64,000 nucleotides of DNA, from the NCBI GenBank assembly GCA_963814875.1, contig CAWFFJ010000023.1, positions 92,205-156,204 of the forward strand, given 5' to 3'. Below the pieces are notes generated by a model that had not been told where the DNA came from, did no database searches, and saw nothing but the letters and a program-made list of their open reading frames with translations. Within the stretch, counting starts at the first letter, position 1, and each line of letters opens with the position of its first letter. Both the position numbers and the translations under genes were made by a program. Shown piece by piece: positions 26,550-35,162 of the stretch. The stretch comes from CAVSIS01 sp963814875. Lineage in GTDB: Bacteria; Acidobacteriota; Thermoanaerobaculia; Thermoanaerobaculales; Sulfomarinibacteraceae.

Positions 26550-29545
26550 GGATCCTGGCGATTCGCGGCGCCGACCTCGCCAGTCTCGCGGGAACGTTCG
26601 CGGTCGAGCTCGACCGCCCACCTCTCGACCGCGCCGGGCTGTTCGCGATTGCCGGACCAACCGGCTCCGGCAAGAGCACCCTGCTCGACGCCCTCTGCCT
26701 CGCGCTCTACGACCGGGTGCCGCGGCTGGAGGGCTTCAAGGGCCCCGCCGTCGGCCGCGCCGACGAAAACGAAGACGCCCGGCTCCGCGCCCACGACGTG
26801 CGCGGAGTCTTGCGCCGCGGAGCCGGATCGGCCTTCGCCGAGGTGGATTTCGCCGGGCGCGACGGCCGCCGCTGGCGGGCACGCTGGGAGGTCCGGCGCG
26901 CCCGCGGCCGCGCCGACGGCCGCTTCCAGGACCAGCAGATGTCGCTCGTCGATGCCGAGACCGACGAGCCCGTCGGGCGCACCAAGATCGAAGTCCTCGA
27001 CGCCATCGCCGAGCGGGTGGGTCTGAGCTACGACCAGTTTCGGCGCTCGGTGCTGCTCGCCCAGGGCGAGTTCGCGGCCTTCCTGCGGGCCTCGGCCGCC
27101 GACCGGGCGGCGCTGCTCGAACGGCTCACCGGGACCGAGCTCTACGGCCGGATCTCGGTTGCCGCGCACGAGCGTGCGCGCCTGGAGGCTGCGGAGCTGT
27201 CGGCGCTCGAGATCCGTCTCGCCGACACCGCACCGCTGCCCGACGAGCAGCGAACCGCGCTGGAGAGCCGGCGCAAGGCAGCGTCCGCTGCGCTTGCCGA
27301 TGCGAGGAAGGCCGAGACCGCCGCCCGCGCGGCGGTCGAGTGGCACCGCAACCGAGTCCGGCTCGCCGCCGCCGTCGCCCAGGCCGAGACCGAGGCGGCT
27401 GCAGCGCGGACGGCGTGGGACGGAGCCGCAGACCGGCGGGCTGAGCTCGAGGCGACCCGGGTGGCAGAGGCGCTGCGCAGTCCGGTCGAGACCGCCGAGC
27501 ACACCGAGCGGGAGGCACAGGAGCTCGGCGAGCGAGCGGCGGCCGCGGCCGCCACATCCGAACGGGCCGTCGCCGTCCTCGCCGCGGCAGACACCGAGCT
27601 CGCTGCCGCCGCCGAGGCCGAGGGGAGCGCAAACGGAGCCCTCGAGGCCGCCCGGCCGGAGCTCGACCGTGCGGCGCAGCTCGACACGGTCATCGCGAGC
27701 GCCGCCAGAGAGCTCGCCGCCTCCCAACGGGAAGCCGAGGTGGCCCGGGAGAGGCGCGAAGGGACCGAGGGCCGCAGGAGCAGCGCGGCCGCCGACGCCG
27801 AGGCCGCCGAGGGTCGCCGCGAGACGGATGCCGCATGGCTCGCCAAGCACGCCGCCTTCGAGCCTCTCGCCCGCGAGTGGCCGCGGTGGCGCGAGGCGCT
27901 GGGTCGGCTGACGAGGGCCCGCCGTGACACGGCCGAGGTCCGGCCCGCGCTCGACCTGGCAAGCGCCGAGCTCGAGGCCGTCCGTGCGGACGCCGCCGCG
28001 ACCCTGCGCGCCGACCTGGTTCCCGGCCGGCCGTGCCCGGTGTGCGGTGCCACCGAGCACCCGCGGGCGGACCATGACGGGAGGTCAGGAAGAGGAGGCG
28101 ATTGGCGGACGCTGGAGGCCCGACGCGCCGAGCTCGAGGCCCGCCTCGCCGCGGCCGCCGATGTCGAGCGAGACACCCTCACCACCCTTGGCCCGATTGC
28201 GACCGTGGCACCCGGCGGGCAGGCGGCCCTTGACGACGACCTCGACACGACTCGGGAGCGCTGGAACGCCGCGGCGGCCGAGTGGCACGCCCGGAGCGAG
28301 TCCGTGCGCCGTGCGGAGGCCGACCTCGCCGGAGCACGCTCCAAGCTTGCGGCCGCAGAAGCAGAAGCGGCCCACGAAACCCGTTCCGTCGAGACCGCAG
28401 AGAAGACCGTTGCCCAGCGCCAGAAGGCCGTCCGAGCCCCGACTGCCGAGCGTGCCGCCCTGCTCGGAGGGCGGTCCACAGCCGAGGTCAGAGCGCGGCT
28501 CGAGAAGGCGGCAGCCGCAACACGGAAGGCGGCCCAGGCCGCCCGCGACCGGCGCGCGGAGGCCGCCGCCGCCGCCGAGCGCGACCGCGCCTTCGCCGAG
28601 AGCGCCGCGGAGGCGGCATCAGCGGCCCGTCGACGGGCCGACGCGGCCCACAGCCTCCGAGATCGGCGACTCGCCGAGACCGGGCTCGAGCCCGACGCGG
28701 TCAGGAAACGACTGGCCCGAGGCGAGGGCTGGATCACAGTCGAGGCGCAGGCCCTCGAGACGCTGGACCGCGTCTGTGAGCGAACCGCTGCGATCCTCGG
28801 CGAGCGCAGTGCCCGCCTCGCCGAACATGACGCCGCCGACCCTCCGTCCCTCGACGCCGAGACAGCCGAAAGCGCGCTTGCCCATGCCGCGCTCGAGCTC
28901 GAGTCCCACCAGCGCGCCTGGGCCGAAGCGGAGGGCGGGCTCGCCGCCGACGACCGCCGCCGCGCGCTCACCGCCTCCCTCGCCGGGGAGCTCGCCCTCC
29001 GGCGTGAGCGCGCTGACCTATGGGCACAGCTTCGCGAGCTGGTCGGCTCGCACGACGGCTCCAAGCTGCGCACCTTCGCCCAAGGGCTCACGCTCGACGC
29101 GCTCGTCGCCCACGCCAACCACCACCTCGCGGACCTCGCCCGGCGCTACCGTCTTGCGCGAGTACCGGGCAGCGACCTCGAGCTCCAGGTGGTCGACCGC
29201 GAGATGGCCGACGAGGTACGTGCGGTACAGAGTCTCTCGGGGGGCGAGTCCTTCCTGGTCTCGCTCGCGCTCGCGCTTGGTCTGGCCTCGCTCGCCTCGC
29301 GGAGGGTCGCGGTGGAGTCGCTGTTCGTCGACGAGGGCTTCGGCAGCCTTGACCCCGACGCCCTCGACGCCGCCCTCGCCGGGCTCGACGCGCTCCAGGC
29401 GCTGGGCCGTCAGGTCGGGGTCATCTCCCACGTCCCGGCGATGGTCGAACGGATCGGTGTCCAGGTCCGGCTCGAGCCCCGCGGCGGCGGCCGCAGCGCG
29501 GTCCGCGTGCTCGACGCCGGCGGCATGCCACCGACTGCGATCTGA
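26546..29545 (+). CDS. sbcC: Exonuclease SbcCD subunit C (Rad50-like SMC ATPase)
   Basis: 999 residues from GTG 26546. Walker A GPTGSGKSTLLDALCLALYD lies near residue 35, and the long Ala/Glu/Arg-rich coiled-coil arms span about residues 200-860, interrupted near residue 500 by the zinc hook CPVCGATEHP. At the C-terminus are the signature SLSGGESFLVSLALALGLAS and Walker B SLFVDEGFGSLDPDALDAAL. The ATPase drives DNA end recognition and opening for SbcD. The very high alanine content of the coiled coil is typical for a GC-rich genome and creates long antisense frames that should be ignored. Confidence 0.96.
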   Translation: MRILAIRGADLASLAGTFAVELDRPPLDRAGLFAIAGPTGSGKSTLLDALCLALYDRVPRLEGFKGPAVGRADENEDARLRAHDVRGVLRRGAGSAFAEVDFAGRDGRRWRARWEVRRARGRADGRFQDQQMSLVDAETDEPVGRTKIEVLDAIAERVGLSYDQFRRSVLLAQGEFAAFLRASAADRAALLERLTGTELYGRISVAAHERARLEAAELSALEIRLADTAPLPDEQRTALESRRKAASAALADARKAETAARAAVEWHRNRVRLAAAVAQAETEAAAARTAWDGAADRRAELEATRVAEALRSPVETAEHTEREAQELGERAAAAAATSERAVAVLAAADTELAAAAEAEGSANGALEAARPELDRAAQLDTVIASAARELAASQREAEVARERREGTEGRRSSAAADAEAAEGRRETDAAWLAKHAAFEPLAREWPRWREALGRLTRARRDTAEVRPALDLASAELEAVRADAAATLRADLVPGRPCPVCGATEHPRADHDGRSGRGGDWRTLEARRAELEARLAAAADVERDTLTTLGPIATVAPGGQAALDDDLDTTRERWNAAAAEWHARSESVRRAEADLAGARSKLAAAEAEAAHETRSVETAEKTVAQRQKAVRAPTAERAALLGGRSTAEVRARLEKAAAATRKAAQAARDRRAEAAAAAERDRAFAESAAEAASAARRRADAAHSLRDRRLAETGLEPDAVRKRLARGEGWITVEAQALETLDRVCERTAAILGERSARLAEHDAADPPSLDAETAESALAHAALELESHQRAWAEAEGGLAADDRRRALTASLAGELALRRERADLWAQLRELVGSHDGSKLRTFAQGLTLDALVAHANHHLADLARRYRLARVPGSDLELQVVDREMADEVRAVQSLSGGESFLVSLALALGLASLASRRVAVESLFVDEGFGSLDPDALDAALAGLDALQALGRQVGVISHVPAMVERIGVQVRLEPRGGGRSAVRVLDAGGMPPTAI

Positions 29546-29594
29546 CTCGAGCAGCGTCCACGTCGCCGGACCCCTTGTGCTGAGAGAGCAGCGC

Positions 29595-30413
29595 TCAGCG
29601 CCCGTGCAGCCGGTTCAGGAACTCGCGTTCGTCCTCGGTGAGGGCGTCGACGCCGTCGCGGCCGATCTTGTCGCGCAGCCGCTCGACCTCGTCCGCCTCG
29701 CCCCGGCTCAGCATGACCGGCCGCCGCGGCTGCTCGAAGCGGCCGGCGAAGCGCTGCCGCAGCACCAGCGCCCAGTAGAGGAAACCGGTCAGAGCGCCGC
29801 CGAGGTGCGCGCCGTGGCCGATCGGCAGGCCGCCGCCGGCACGCTGCGCCATCAGACCGAAGACGTCGAGGCCGATGAAGAGCAGGGCGCCGACCAGGGC
29901 GGGGATCGGGATCACCCCGAAGATCAGGATCTTCTCGCGCGGGAACAGCAGCGCGAACACCAGCAGGACCGCCGATACCGCCCCGGAAGCGCCGAGGGCC
30001 GCTTGGGCCGGCTTGTCCAGCAGGAGCGCGGACACCAGGCAGTGGCTGATCGAGGCCACGACTGCGGACGCCATGTACAGGCCGAGGAACGAGCGCCACC
30101 CGAGCAGGCGCTCGAGCAGGGTGCCGAAGCTCCACAGCACGATCATGTTGAGCGCGATGTGCCAGAGCTCGAAGTGCGAGAAGGCGGAGGTGACCAGGGT
30201 CCACCACAGGCCGTGCGTGATGCGCACGGCGCTGACCAGGAAGTTGCGGACCATGAAGACCTGGAGGTCGGGCTGCATGCGCGCTGCCTGCCAGAGCAGG
30301 AAAACGACGATGTTCGCACCGACCAGGGCGGGGACCACTTTCGCGCGAGGTAGAGGGCGTGGGATCCGCCGGGGTGGCGCGGCATAGGGGGTGTCGGGTG
30401 ATGGGCTCGCCAT
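29595..30413 (-). CDS. Rhomboid-family intramembrane serine protease
   Basis: 272 residues with six membrane segments. Active-site motif ALGASGAVSAVLLVFALL (GxSG Ser), His in GAHLGGALTGFLYWALVL, and HFELWHIALNMIVLWSFG with the H-x-x-x-N oxyanion pair. It cleaves membrane-spanning substrates. The N-terminal 25 residues are Pro/Arg-rich and cytosolic, and a soluble C-terminus (EADEVERLRDKIGRDGVDAL) resembles a short SHOCT-like tail, as in many bacterial rhomboids. Transcribed towards sbcC and convergent with it. Confidence 0.92.
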   Translation of the reverse strand: MASPSPDTPYAAPPRRIPRPLPRAKVVPALVGANIVVFLLWQAARMQPDLQVFMVRNFLVSAVRITHGLWWTLVTSAFSHFELWHIALNMIVLWSFGTLLERLLGWRSFLGLYMASAVVASISHCLVSALLLDKPAQAALGASGAVSAVLLVFALLFPREKILIFGVIPIPALVGALLFIGLDVFGLMAQRAGGGLPIGHGAHLGGALTGFLYWALVLRQRFAGRFEQPRRPVMLSRGEADEVERLRDKIGRDGVDALTEDEREFLNRLHGR

Positions 30414-30477
30414 TCGCGCATTATTGCAGAGCCGCCGGAGTAGCCACGGACTGAGCAGTGCAGGTTACGATAGCTTC

Positions 30478-31950
30478 GTGACCAATCTACTGCTCGCAAT
30501 CGGCGTCCTGTTGGTGGTGCTCCTCGGACGGATGACGCGGCTCGAGCTGCTGCGTCGCTTCAGCCCTGGCCTGACCCTGCTCTCCGCTGCCCTGATCGGC
30601 GTCGCAGTGGCCGACCTCGCCGACGTGCCGGACATCTGGAACAAGTGGGCGCTGTCGGTGCTCACGATCGTCATCGGCTACCTGGTGGCGCGCATCGTGC
30701 TGCTGGTGGTCTTCGAGTGGCTGCTCGCACAGCGCGCGGGCATCGAGGTCCCGCGGCTGGCGCGCGACATCCTCGCGGTCGCCGTCTACGCCGCGATCGC
30801 CGCAGTGGTCATCCACAAGATCGTGGATATCGACCTCGGCGGGCTGCTCGCGACGTCGGCCGTGATCACGGTGGTGATCGGTCTCGCCCTGCAGGAGACC
30901 CTCGGCACACTGCTCGCCGGTCTCGCGCTGACCTGGGAGCGGCGGGTCGAGACTGGGGTCTGGCTCGAGGTTGACGGTCACGTCGGCAGGGTCGAAGAGC
31001 TCGGCTGGCGCTCTACCGTGCTGCGGACCGTGCTCGGTGTGAGAATCCTGGTACCCAACTCGTCGATCGCCCGCACCAGCCTGCGCCTGCTCGGCGACGG
31101 CACCCGGCCGGTTGCGGTCGCGGTCATGGTCGGGGTCAGCTACAAAGCGGCGCCGCACGAGGTCAAAGCCGTCCTCACCGCGGTCGCCGACGACATCCCC
31201 ACCGTGCTGCCGCGACCGCGGCCTGAGATCCTGACCCGCGAGTTCGCTGACAGCGCCATCATCTATGAGTGCCGGCTGTGGACCCTGCGGCCCTGGTCCG
31301 ACGGCGCGGTCCGTGATCCCTTCTTGACCCGCGCCTACGTCGCACTGCAGCGCGCCGGGATGGAGATCCCATTCCCGCAGCGAACGCTCCATGTCGCGCC
31401 GCGCCGCCGCCAGACGGACATGCTGCCGGGCGTTGTGGCGGCGCTGGGACGCTGCCCGCTGTTCTCGGGCCTCTCTCCGGCGGCACTCGAGCTGCTCGCC
31501 CAGCACAGCCACCAGCTGCGTTTCGCTCCTGGCGAGGCGGTAGTGCGCAAAGACGACGCCTCGCGCGCGCTGTACGTGATCGCAGCCGGCCAGGTGACGG
31601 TCGAGGTCGGCGGTGTCACGGTGGGCTCTCTGGAGGCCGGAAACGTCTTCGGCGAGATCGCCTTTCTGACCGGCAAGCCGCGCACGGCGACGGTGCGGGC
31701 GGCTGCTGCACTCGACGCCGTCGAGATCGACAGCGATGCGCTCCGCGCCCTGCTTGCCGACCACCCCGAGCTCGCCACCCAGCTCGCCGAACGGATGGCG
31801 CGTCGCCAGGACGACCTCGACGCCGCGGCGACGGCGGCTTCGACGCCGCGCGAGCGGCGCGGGCTGGTCGCGAGCCTGCGCGAAAGCCTCCTCCGGTTGG
31901 TCGGAAGCGGCCGCGATCCTGGATCGAGTAGCGAGAGCGGTCTCATCTGA
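30478..31950 (+). CDS. MscS-family mechanosensitive channel with C-terminal cNMP-binding domain
   Basis: 490 residues from GTG 30478. Four to five N-terminal membrane helices lead to the MscS pore and beta domain: LLATSAVITVVIGLALQETL, WLEVDGHVGRVEELGWRSTV, RILVPNSSIARTSLRLLGDG. After the cytosolic cage comes a cyclic-nucleotide-binding cassette (about residues 320-450; GEAVVRKDDASRALYVIAAG, FGEIAFLTGKPRTATVRAAA). Such cyclic-nucleotide-gated MscS-like channels (bCNG) respond to ligand more than to tension. A soluble tail follows. The next gene starts within its stop (TGATG). Confidence 0.9.
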   Translation: MTNLLLAIGVLLVVLLGRMTRLELLRRFSPGLTLLSAALIGVAVADLADVPDIWNKWALSVLTIVIGYLVARIVLLVVFEWLLAQRAGIEVPRLARDILAVAVYAAIAAVVIHKIVDIDLGGLLATSAVITVVIGLALQETLGTLLAGLALTWERRVETGVWLEVDGHVGRVEELGWRSTVLRTVLGVRILVPNSSIARTSLRLLGDGTRPVAVAVMVGVSYKAAPHEVKAVLTAVADDIPTVLPRPRPEILTREFADSAIIYECRLWTLRPWSDGAVRDPFLTRAYVALQRAGMEIPFPQRTLHVAPRRRQTDMLPGVVAALGRCPLFSGLSPAALELLAQHSHQLRFAPGEAVVRKDDASRALYVIAAGQVTVEVGGVTVGSLEAGNVFGEIAFLTGKPRTATVRAAAALDAVEIDSDALRALLADHPELATQLAERMARRQDDLDAAATAASTPRERRGLVASLRESLLRLVGSGRDPGSSSESGLI

Positions 31951-32738
31951 TGCGAGTCGCCGGCCTCCAGCTCGACATCGCCAACGGCGATCCGGCGGCC
32001 ACCTTTGCGCGCGCCGAGGGGCTGGCCGAGCGCGCCGCCGCGGCCGGTGCTCGACTGGTCGTGCTGCCTGAGATGTTCGCCACCGGCTGGGCGGAAGGCC
32101 CGCCCGACCCCACCGGGATCGGTCTCGCCTCGCGCCGCTTTCTCGCCGACCTCGCCCGCCGGCTCGGGTGCTGGGTCGTCGGCGGATTTGCCCTGTCCGG
32201 AGACGACAGACCCTCCAATGCCTGCGCGCTCTTCGCACCGGACGGAACCGAGGCGGTCCTCTACGCCAAGACCCATCTCTTCTCTTTGACCGGGGAGGAG
32301 CGCCGGTACGCCGCCGGCAAGGGGGTCGGCGGCTGTGACGTCGAGGGCGTGCGCGTGACGCCTCTGATCTGCTACGACCTGCGCTTCCCCGAGCTGTTCC
32401 GTACGGTCGCCCACGCGACCGACCTGTTCGTGGTGATCGCGAACTGGCCCGACACCCGCGGGCACGCCTGGCGGACCCTCCAGCAGGCCCGAGCGATCGA
32501 CGCCCAGGCCTGGCTGCTCGGTGTCAACCGGGTCGGAGACGACGCCCGCGGCAACCCCCACCGCGGCGACTCCACCCTGGTCGACCCGCTGGGGCTTGCT
32601 GCGGCCACCCTGGCGGACCAGCCCGGGATCGTGCTCGGCGATGTCGACCCGGAGCGGGTCGCGGATGTGCGGCGGCAGTTCGGGTTCCTCGCCGATCGCC
32701 GCCCCGAGCTCTACCAGCGGCTCGAAGACGGCGACTAG
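31950..32738 (+). CDS. Carbon-nitrogen hydrolase (nitrilase superfamily)
   Basis: 262 residues, a compact nitrilase fold. Catalytic triad: Glu in RLVVLPEMFATGWA, Lys in LYAKTHLFSLTGEERRY, Cys in PLICYDLRFPELFR. ARAIDAQAWLLGVNRVGDDA with NPHRGDSTLVDPLGL is typical of omega-amidase/NIT2-like members, which hydrolyse alpha-ketoglutaramate or other small omega-amides. No nitrile-hydrolysing specificity can be claimed. ATG 31950 overlaps the stop of the channel gene. Confidence 0.88.
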   Translation: MRVAGLQLDIANGDPAATFARAEGLAERAAAAGARLVVLPEMFATGWAEGPPDPTGIGLASRRFLADLARRLGCWVVGGFALSGDDRPSNACALFAPDGTEAVLYAKTHLFSLTGEERRYAAGKGVGGCDVEGVRVTPLICYDLRFPELFRTVAHATDLFVVIANWPDTRGHAWRTLQQARAIDAQAWLLGVNRVGDDARGNPHRGDSTLVDPLGLAAATLADQPGIVLGDVDPERVADVRRQFGFLADRRPELYQRLEDGD

Positions 32739-33366
32739 GAGTGTGTAGCTCATCGATGGATGGCGGACTTCGGAGGTGTGACGCGCGGACGCAACTGGGA
32801 CGTGCGTGACCCGGAGTTTGAACCGCCAAGACGCGAAGAACGCCAAGACATCACAAAGCCCTCCCAATGGACGCTGGGGCGGACCCACAGATCCTGGTGG
32901 CTGCCTCCGGCAGCCGCTCCCGACGGCTCGGAGGGCCGGACGACAGAACAGCTCTTTCGTCCGGCCCTCCCAGCCGTCCGGGCCGCGCGCCATGCGCGCG
33001 GCGGGGCCCCACGGGGATGATCTCGGTTCGTTCTGCTCGCACGCCAATCGCCGAACGCGATCGAACAATCCCGACGCCGCCTCCGCGACCGAATCAAACA
33101 CCGCCCTCTTCGCGCTCTTGGCGTCTCAGCGGTTCAACCATCCCCGTACCAAACGGCGGCCCACGACCCAGGTCCGGGCCAGCGTCCGAACCGCCATCCG
33201 CTGCGGCCCTGACCCCCCTCACCTTCTTGTCCTCTTACCCTCTCACCTCCTCACTTCTTTCAACGATAGATCGCCTCTACAGCATATAGCTTATCATCTA
33301 TCTCATGCCTCTTGAGATTTTCCATGCGCCGGAGTAGACTCCGCCGAATTTCACGGAGGTGATGCA
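32739..33366. repeat. Gene-free 628-base stretch with inverted repeats and promoter-like AT-rich end
   Basis: Ends at about 32821 (GAACCGCCAAGACGCGAAGA) and 33143 (GCTCTTGGCGTCTCAGCGGT) face each other as in the other dispersed elements. Inside is a hairpin with 13-bp perfect arms (32930-32942, GGAGGGCCGGACG; 32958-32970). A pyrimidine tract (33218-33262) follows, then an AT-rich stretch with GATAGAT (33265-33271) facing ATCTATC (33296-33302) and a TATAGCTTAT core, a plausible promoter/operator for the zinc-ribbon gene. No gene seen. Confidence 0.55.
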
Positions 33367-33876
33367 ATGAAGTGTACGGCCTGCGGCGCCGAGGTTCCAA
33401 TCGGCATGAAGTTCTGCGGTGGTTGTGGCGCGAAGATCGAGATCGTCGCGGATGGGCAGGGACCCCAGGAGGTCACCGGCCCATGGCTCAAGTCCGTGCT
33501 CGAGACGGTCGGGTTCTCGGTCGAGCTCGACGAGTCCTCCAGCGACAAGATGGTCGCGACCCACTCCCAGCGCCCGAACCAGGTCGTCCAGATCCGGCGT
33601 GACCTCGGCATCATCTCGTTGCAGAGTCCGTGGACGCTCAAGAAGCGGCGATGGGGCGCAAAGGAAGCCCTTTTGGAGGCGGTCAACGCCGCAAACTCCA
33701 ACTCGTGGTACTCGACCTTCTACGCCAATCTCGACGCCGACCGGCTGACCTCGAGCAGCTACTTCCAGCTCACCGAGCGGCTCAGCGGCGCCGACGTGCT
33801 CAGCCACCTCGGCAAGGTCGAGGAGGACTTCTACCGAGCGCTCAAGGGCTCCGGTCTGACCGAGCACCTGGCGTGA
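33367..33876 (+). CDS. Zinc-ribbon protein with YbjN-like domain
   Basis: 169 residues. An N-terminal zinc ribbon (MKCTACGAEVPIGMKFCGGC) with two CxxC pairs is joined to a domain of about 130 residues (WLKSVLETVGFSVELDESSS, YSTFYANLDADRLTSSSYFQ, GKVEEDFYRALKGSGL) that resembles the YbjN/type III secretion chaperone-like fold. The role is unknown. GGAGGTGATGCA before the ATG is an unusually perfect ribosome-binding site, so expression is probably high. Stand-alone gene with its own AT-rich upstream region. Confidence 0.65.
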   Translation: MKCTACGAEVPIGMKFCGGCGAKIEIVADGQGPQEVTGPWLKSVLETVGFSVELDESSSDKMVATHSQRPNQVVQIRRDLGIISLQSPWTLKKRRWGAKEALLEAVNAANSNSWYSTFYANLDADRLTSSSYFQLTERLSGADVLSHLGKVEEDFYRALKGSGLTEHLA

Positions 33877-34119
33877 CGTCACGGTTCGGTCGCGGCACGA
33901 GCCGAGATCCGGCGACTCATGTCGGCCTCCCGCCGGCCTCGGTTGGCGGGCCCCTTGTTCGGGCTCATGGTCAGCGGCAATGCTGAGATAGCGTCTTCAA
34001 ATCGGACAAGGACCGTGCGAGCACCGCCACCATGGAACGCCTGCGGATGGTAGAATGACGTCCACGATCCGTTTCGAACGCGCTTCGACGGTGCGATCCC
34101 TGCAGAAGAGGAGGCGGCC

Positions 34120-35109
34120 CTGAAACGGCATGAGGTCGGAATCATCGGTCTCGGGCCGGTCGGCTCGATCCTCGGTGCCTACCTGGCTCGCAGCGGAGTC
34201 ACGGTGTACGGCGCCGAGCTGGTCGAGGAGCGGGCCGAGCAGGTCAATCGGGACGGCTTCCGAATCGGCGGTTTCGCCGAGCTCGACGAGAAGCCTCGAC
34301 ACTGCTTCACCACGATCGAGGAGCTCGCCTCGATCCCTGGCCTGACGGTGCTCTTTCTGTGCACGAAGACCTGGGCTCTCCCTTCGGCCGTGAAGACGCT
34401 CGCCTCCGTCGAGTGGCCGGAGGGGATGCGAGTCGTGGCCGCGATGAACGGCATCGGACCCGAGGACCTGATCGGCGAGAGCTTCCCGAAGAAGCACGTC
34501 TGCAGGGCCGTCATCAACTACGCCGGCAATCAGAATCCCGACGGTCGGACCACGATGAACTGGTTCCATCCGCCGAACCTTCTCGGACCGGCGACCGATC
34601 GCTCGCCAGAGTGCATGTGCGAGATCGCAGAGATCCTGACTCGAGCGGGCCTGACCACGGTCAGCGTGTCGCACTTCGAGATGAAGAAGGCGGCCTTCTT
34701 CAAGACCATCTTGAACTCGGCCCTCAACGCGCTCTGTGCTGCGCACGGGCTAACGATGGCGCGGGCGATGCGGCTCAAGCACACGCGGCGAACAGCCCGG
34801 GTCCTCCTGCGCGAAGGTCTCGCAGTTGGCGCCCTCGTCGGATACAACTACGGCGAGGATGCCCTCGACCGATGTATCGAGTACCTCGAGGGCGGCGGCG
34901 ATCACTACCCCTCGATGTGGTTCGACCTGAAGGCTCGGCGACCGACCGAGATCGAGTTCATCAACGGCAAGATCGTCAAGATCGGCCTCATGTTCCAAGG
35001 GGTCGACGTGGGTCACAACAGGTTCTTCACCAGCGCGATCGTGACCCAGGAGATCACCAACGGCAGCCGCGACGAGGACGATATCCCGGAGTACCTCATC
35101 TTTTCGTGA
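34120..35109 (+). CDS. Ketopantoate reductase-like (ApbA/PanE) dehydrogenase
   Basis: About 329 residues. A Rossmann nucleotide-binding start is essential (VGIIGLGPVGSILGAYLARS), and the only start before it is CTG 34120, five bases after a strong GAGGAGG; the next candidate, GTG 34204, would remove the GxGxxG loop. Catalytic-domain segments include ALPSAVKTLASVEWPEG and MKKAAFFKTILNSALNALCA, the latter with the Lys...Asn pair of the family, followed by HGLTMARAMRLKHTRRTA. The true substrate need not be ketopantoate: C-terminal FDLKARRPTEIEFINGKIVK fits, yet many homologues are unassigned. It is 53 nt upstream of a diene hydratase-like gene in the same direction. Confidence 0.75.
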   Translation: MKRHEVGIIGLGPVGSILGAYLARSGVTVYGAELVEERAEQVNRDGFRIGGFAELDEKPRHCFTTIEELASIPGLTVLFLCTKTWALPSAVKTLASVEWPEGMRVVAAMNGIGPEDLIGESFPKKHVCRAVINYAGNQNPDGRTTMNWFHPPNLLGPATDRSPECMCEIAEILTRAGLTTVSVSHFEMKKAAFFKTILNSALNALCAAHGLTMARAMRLKHTRRTARVLLREGLAVGALVGYNYGEDALDRCIEYLEGGGDHYPSMWFDLKARRPTEIEFINGKIVKIGLMFQGVDVGHNRFFTSAIVTQEITNGSRDEDDIPEYLIFS

Positions 35110-35162
35110 GCCTGTACCGCTCGGGCTCGTCACCGCGGTGGACCTGAGGTCAGGAGGCGCCC

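Noticed and set aside
26084..29118. Long open frames on the strand opposite sbcC (up to about 660 codons)
   Set aside because: They are shadows of an alanine/glutamate-rich coiled coil in GC-rich DNA; their translations are low-complexity Ser/Arg/Ala without motifs, while the forward frame has Walker A, zinc hook and signature motifs.
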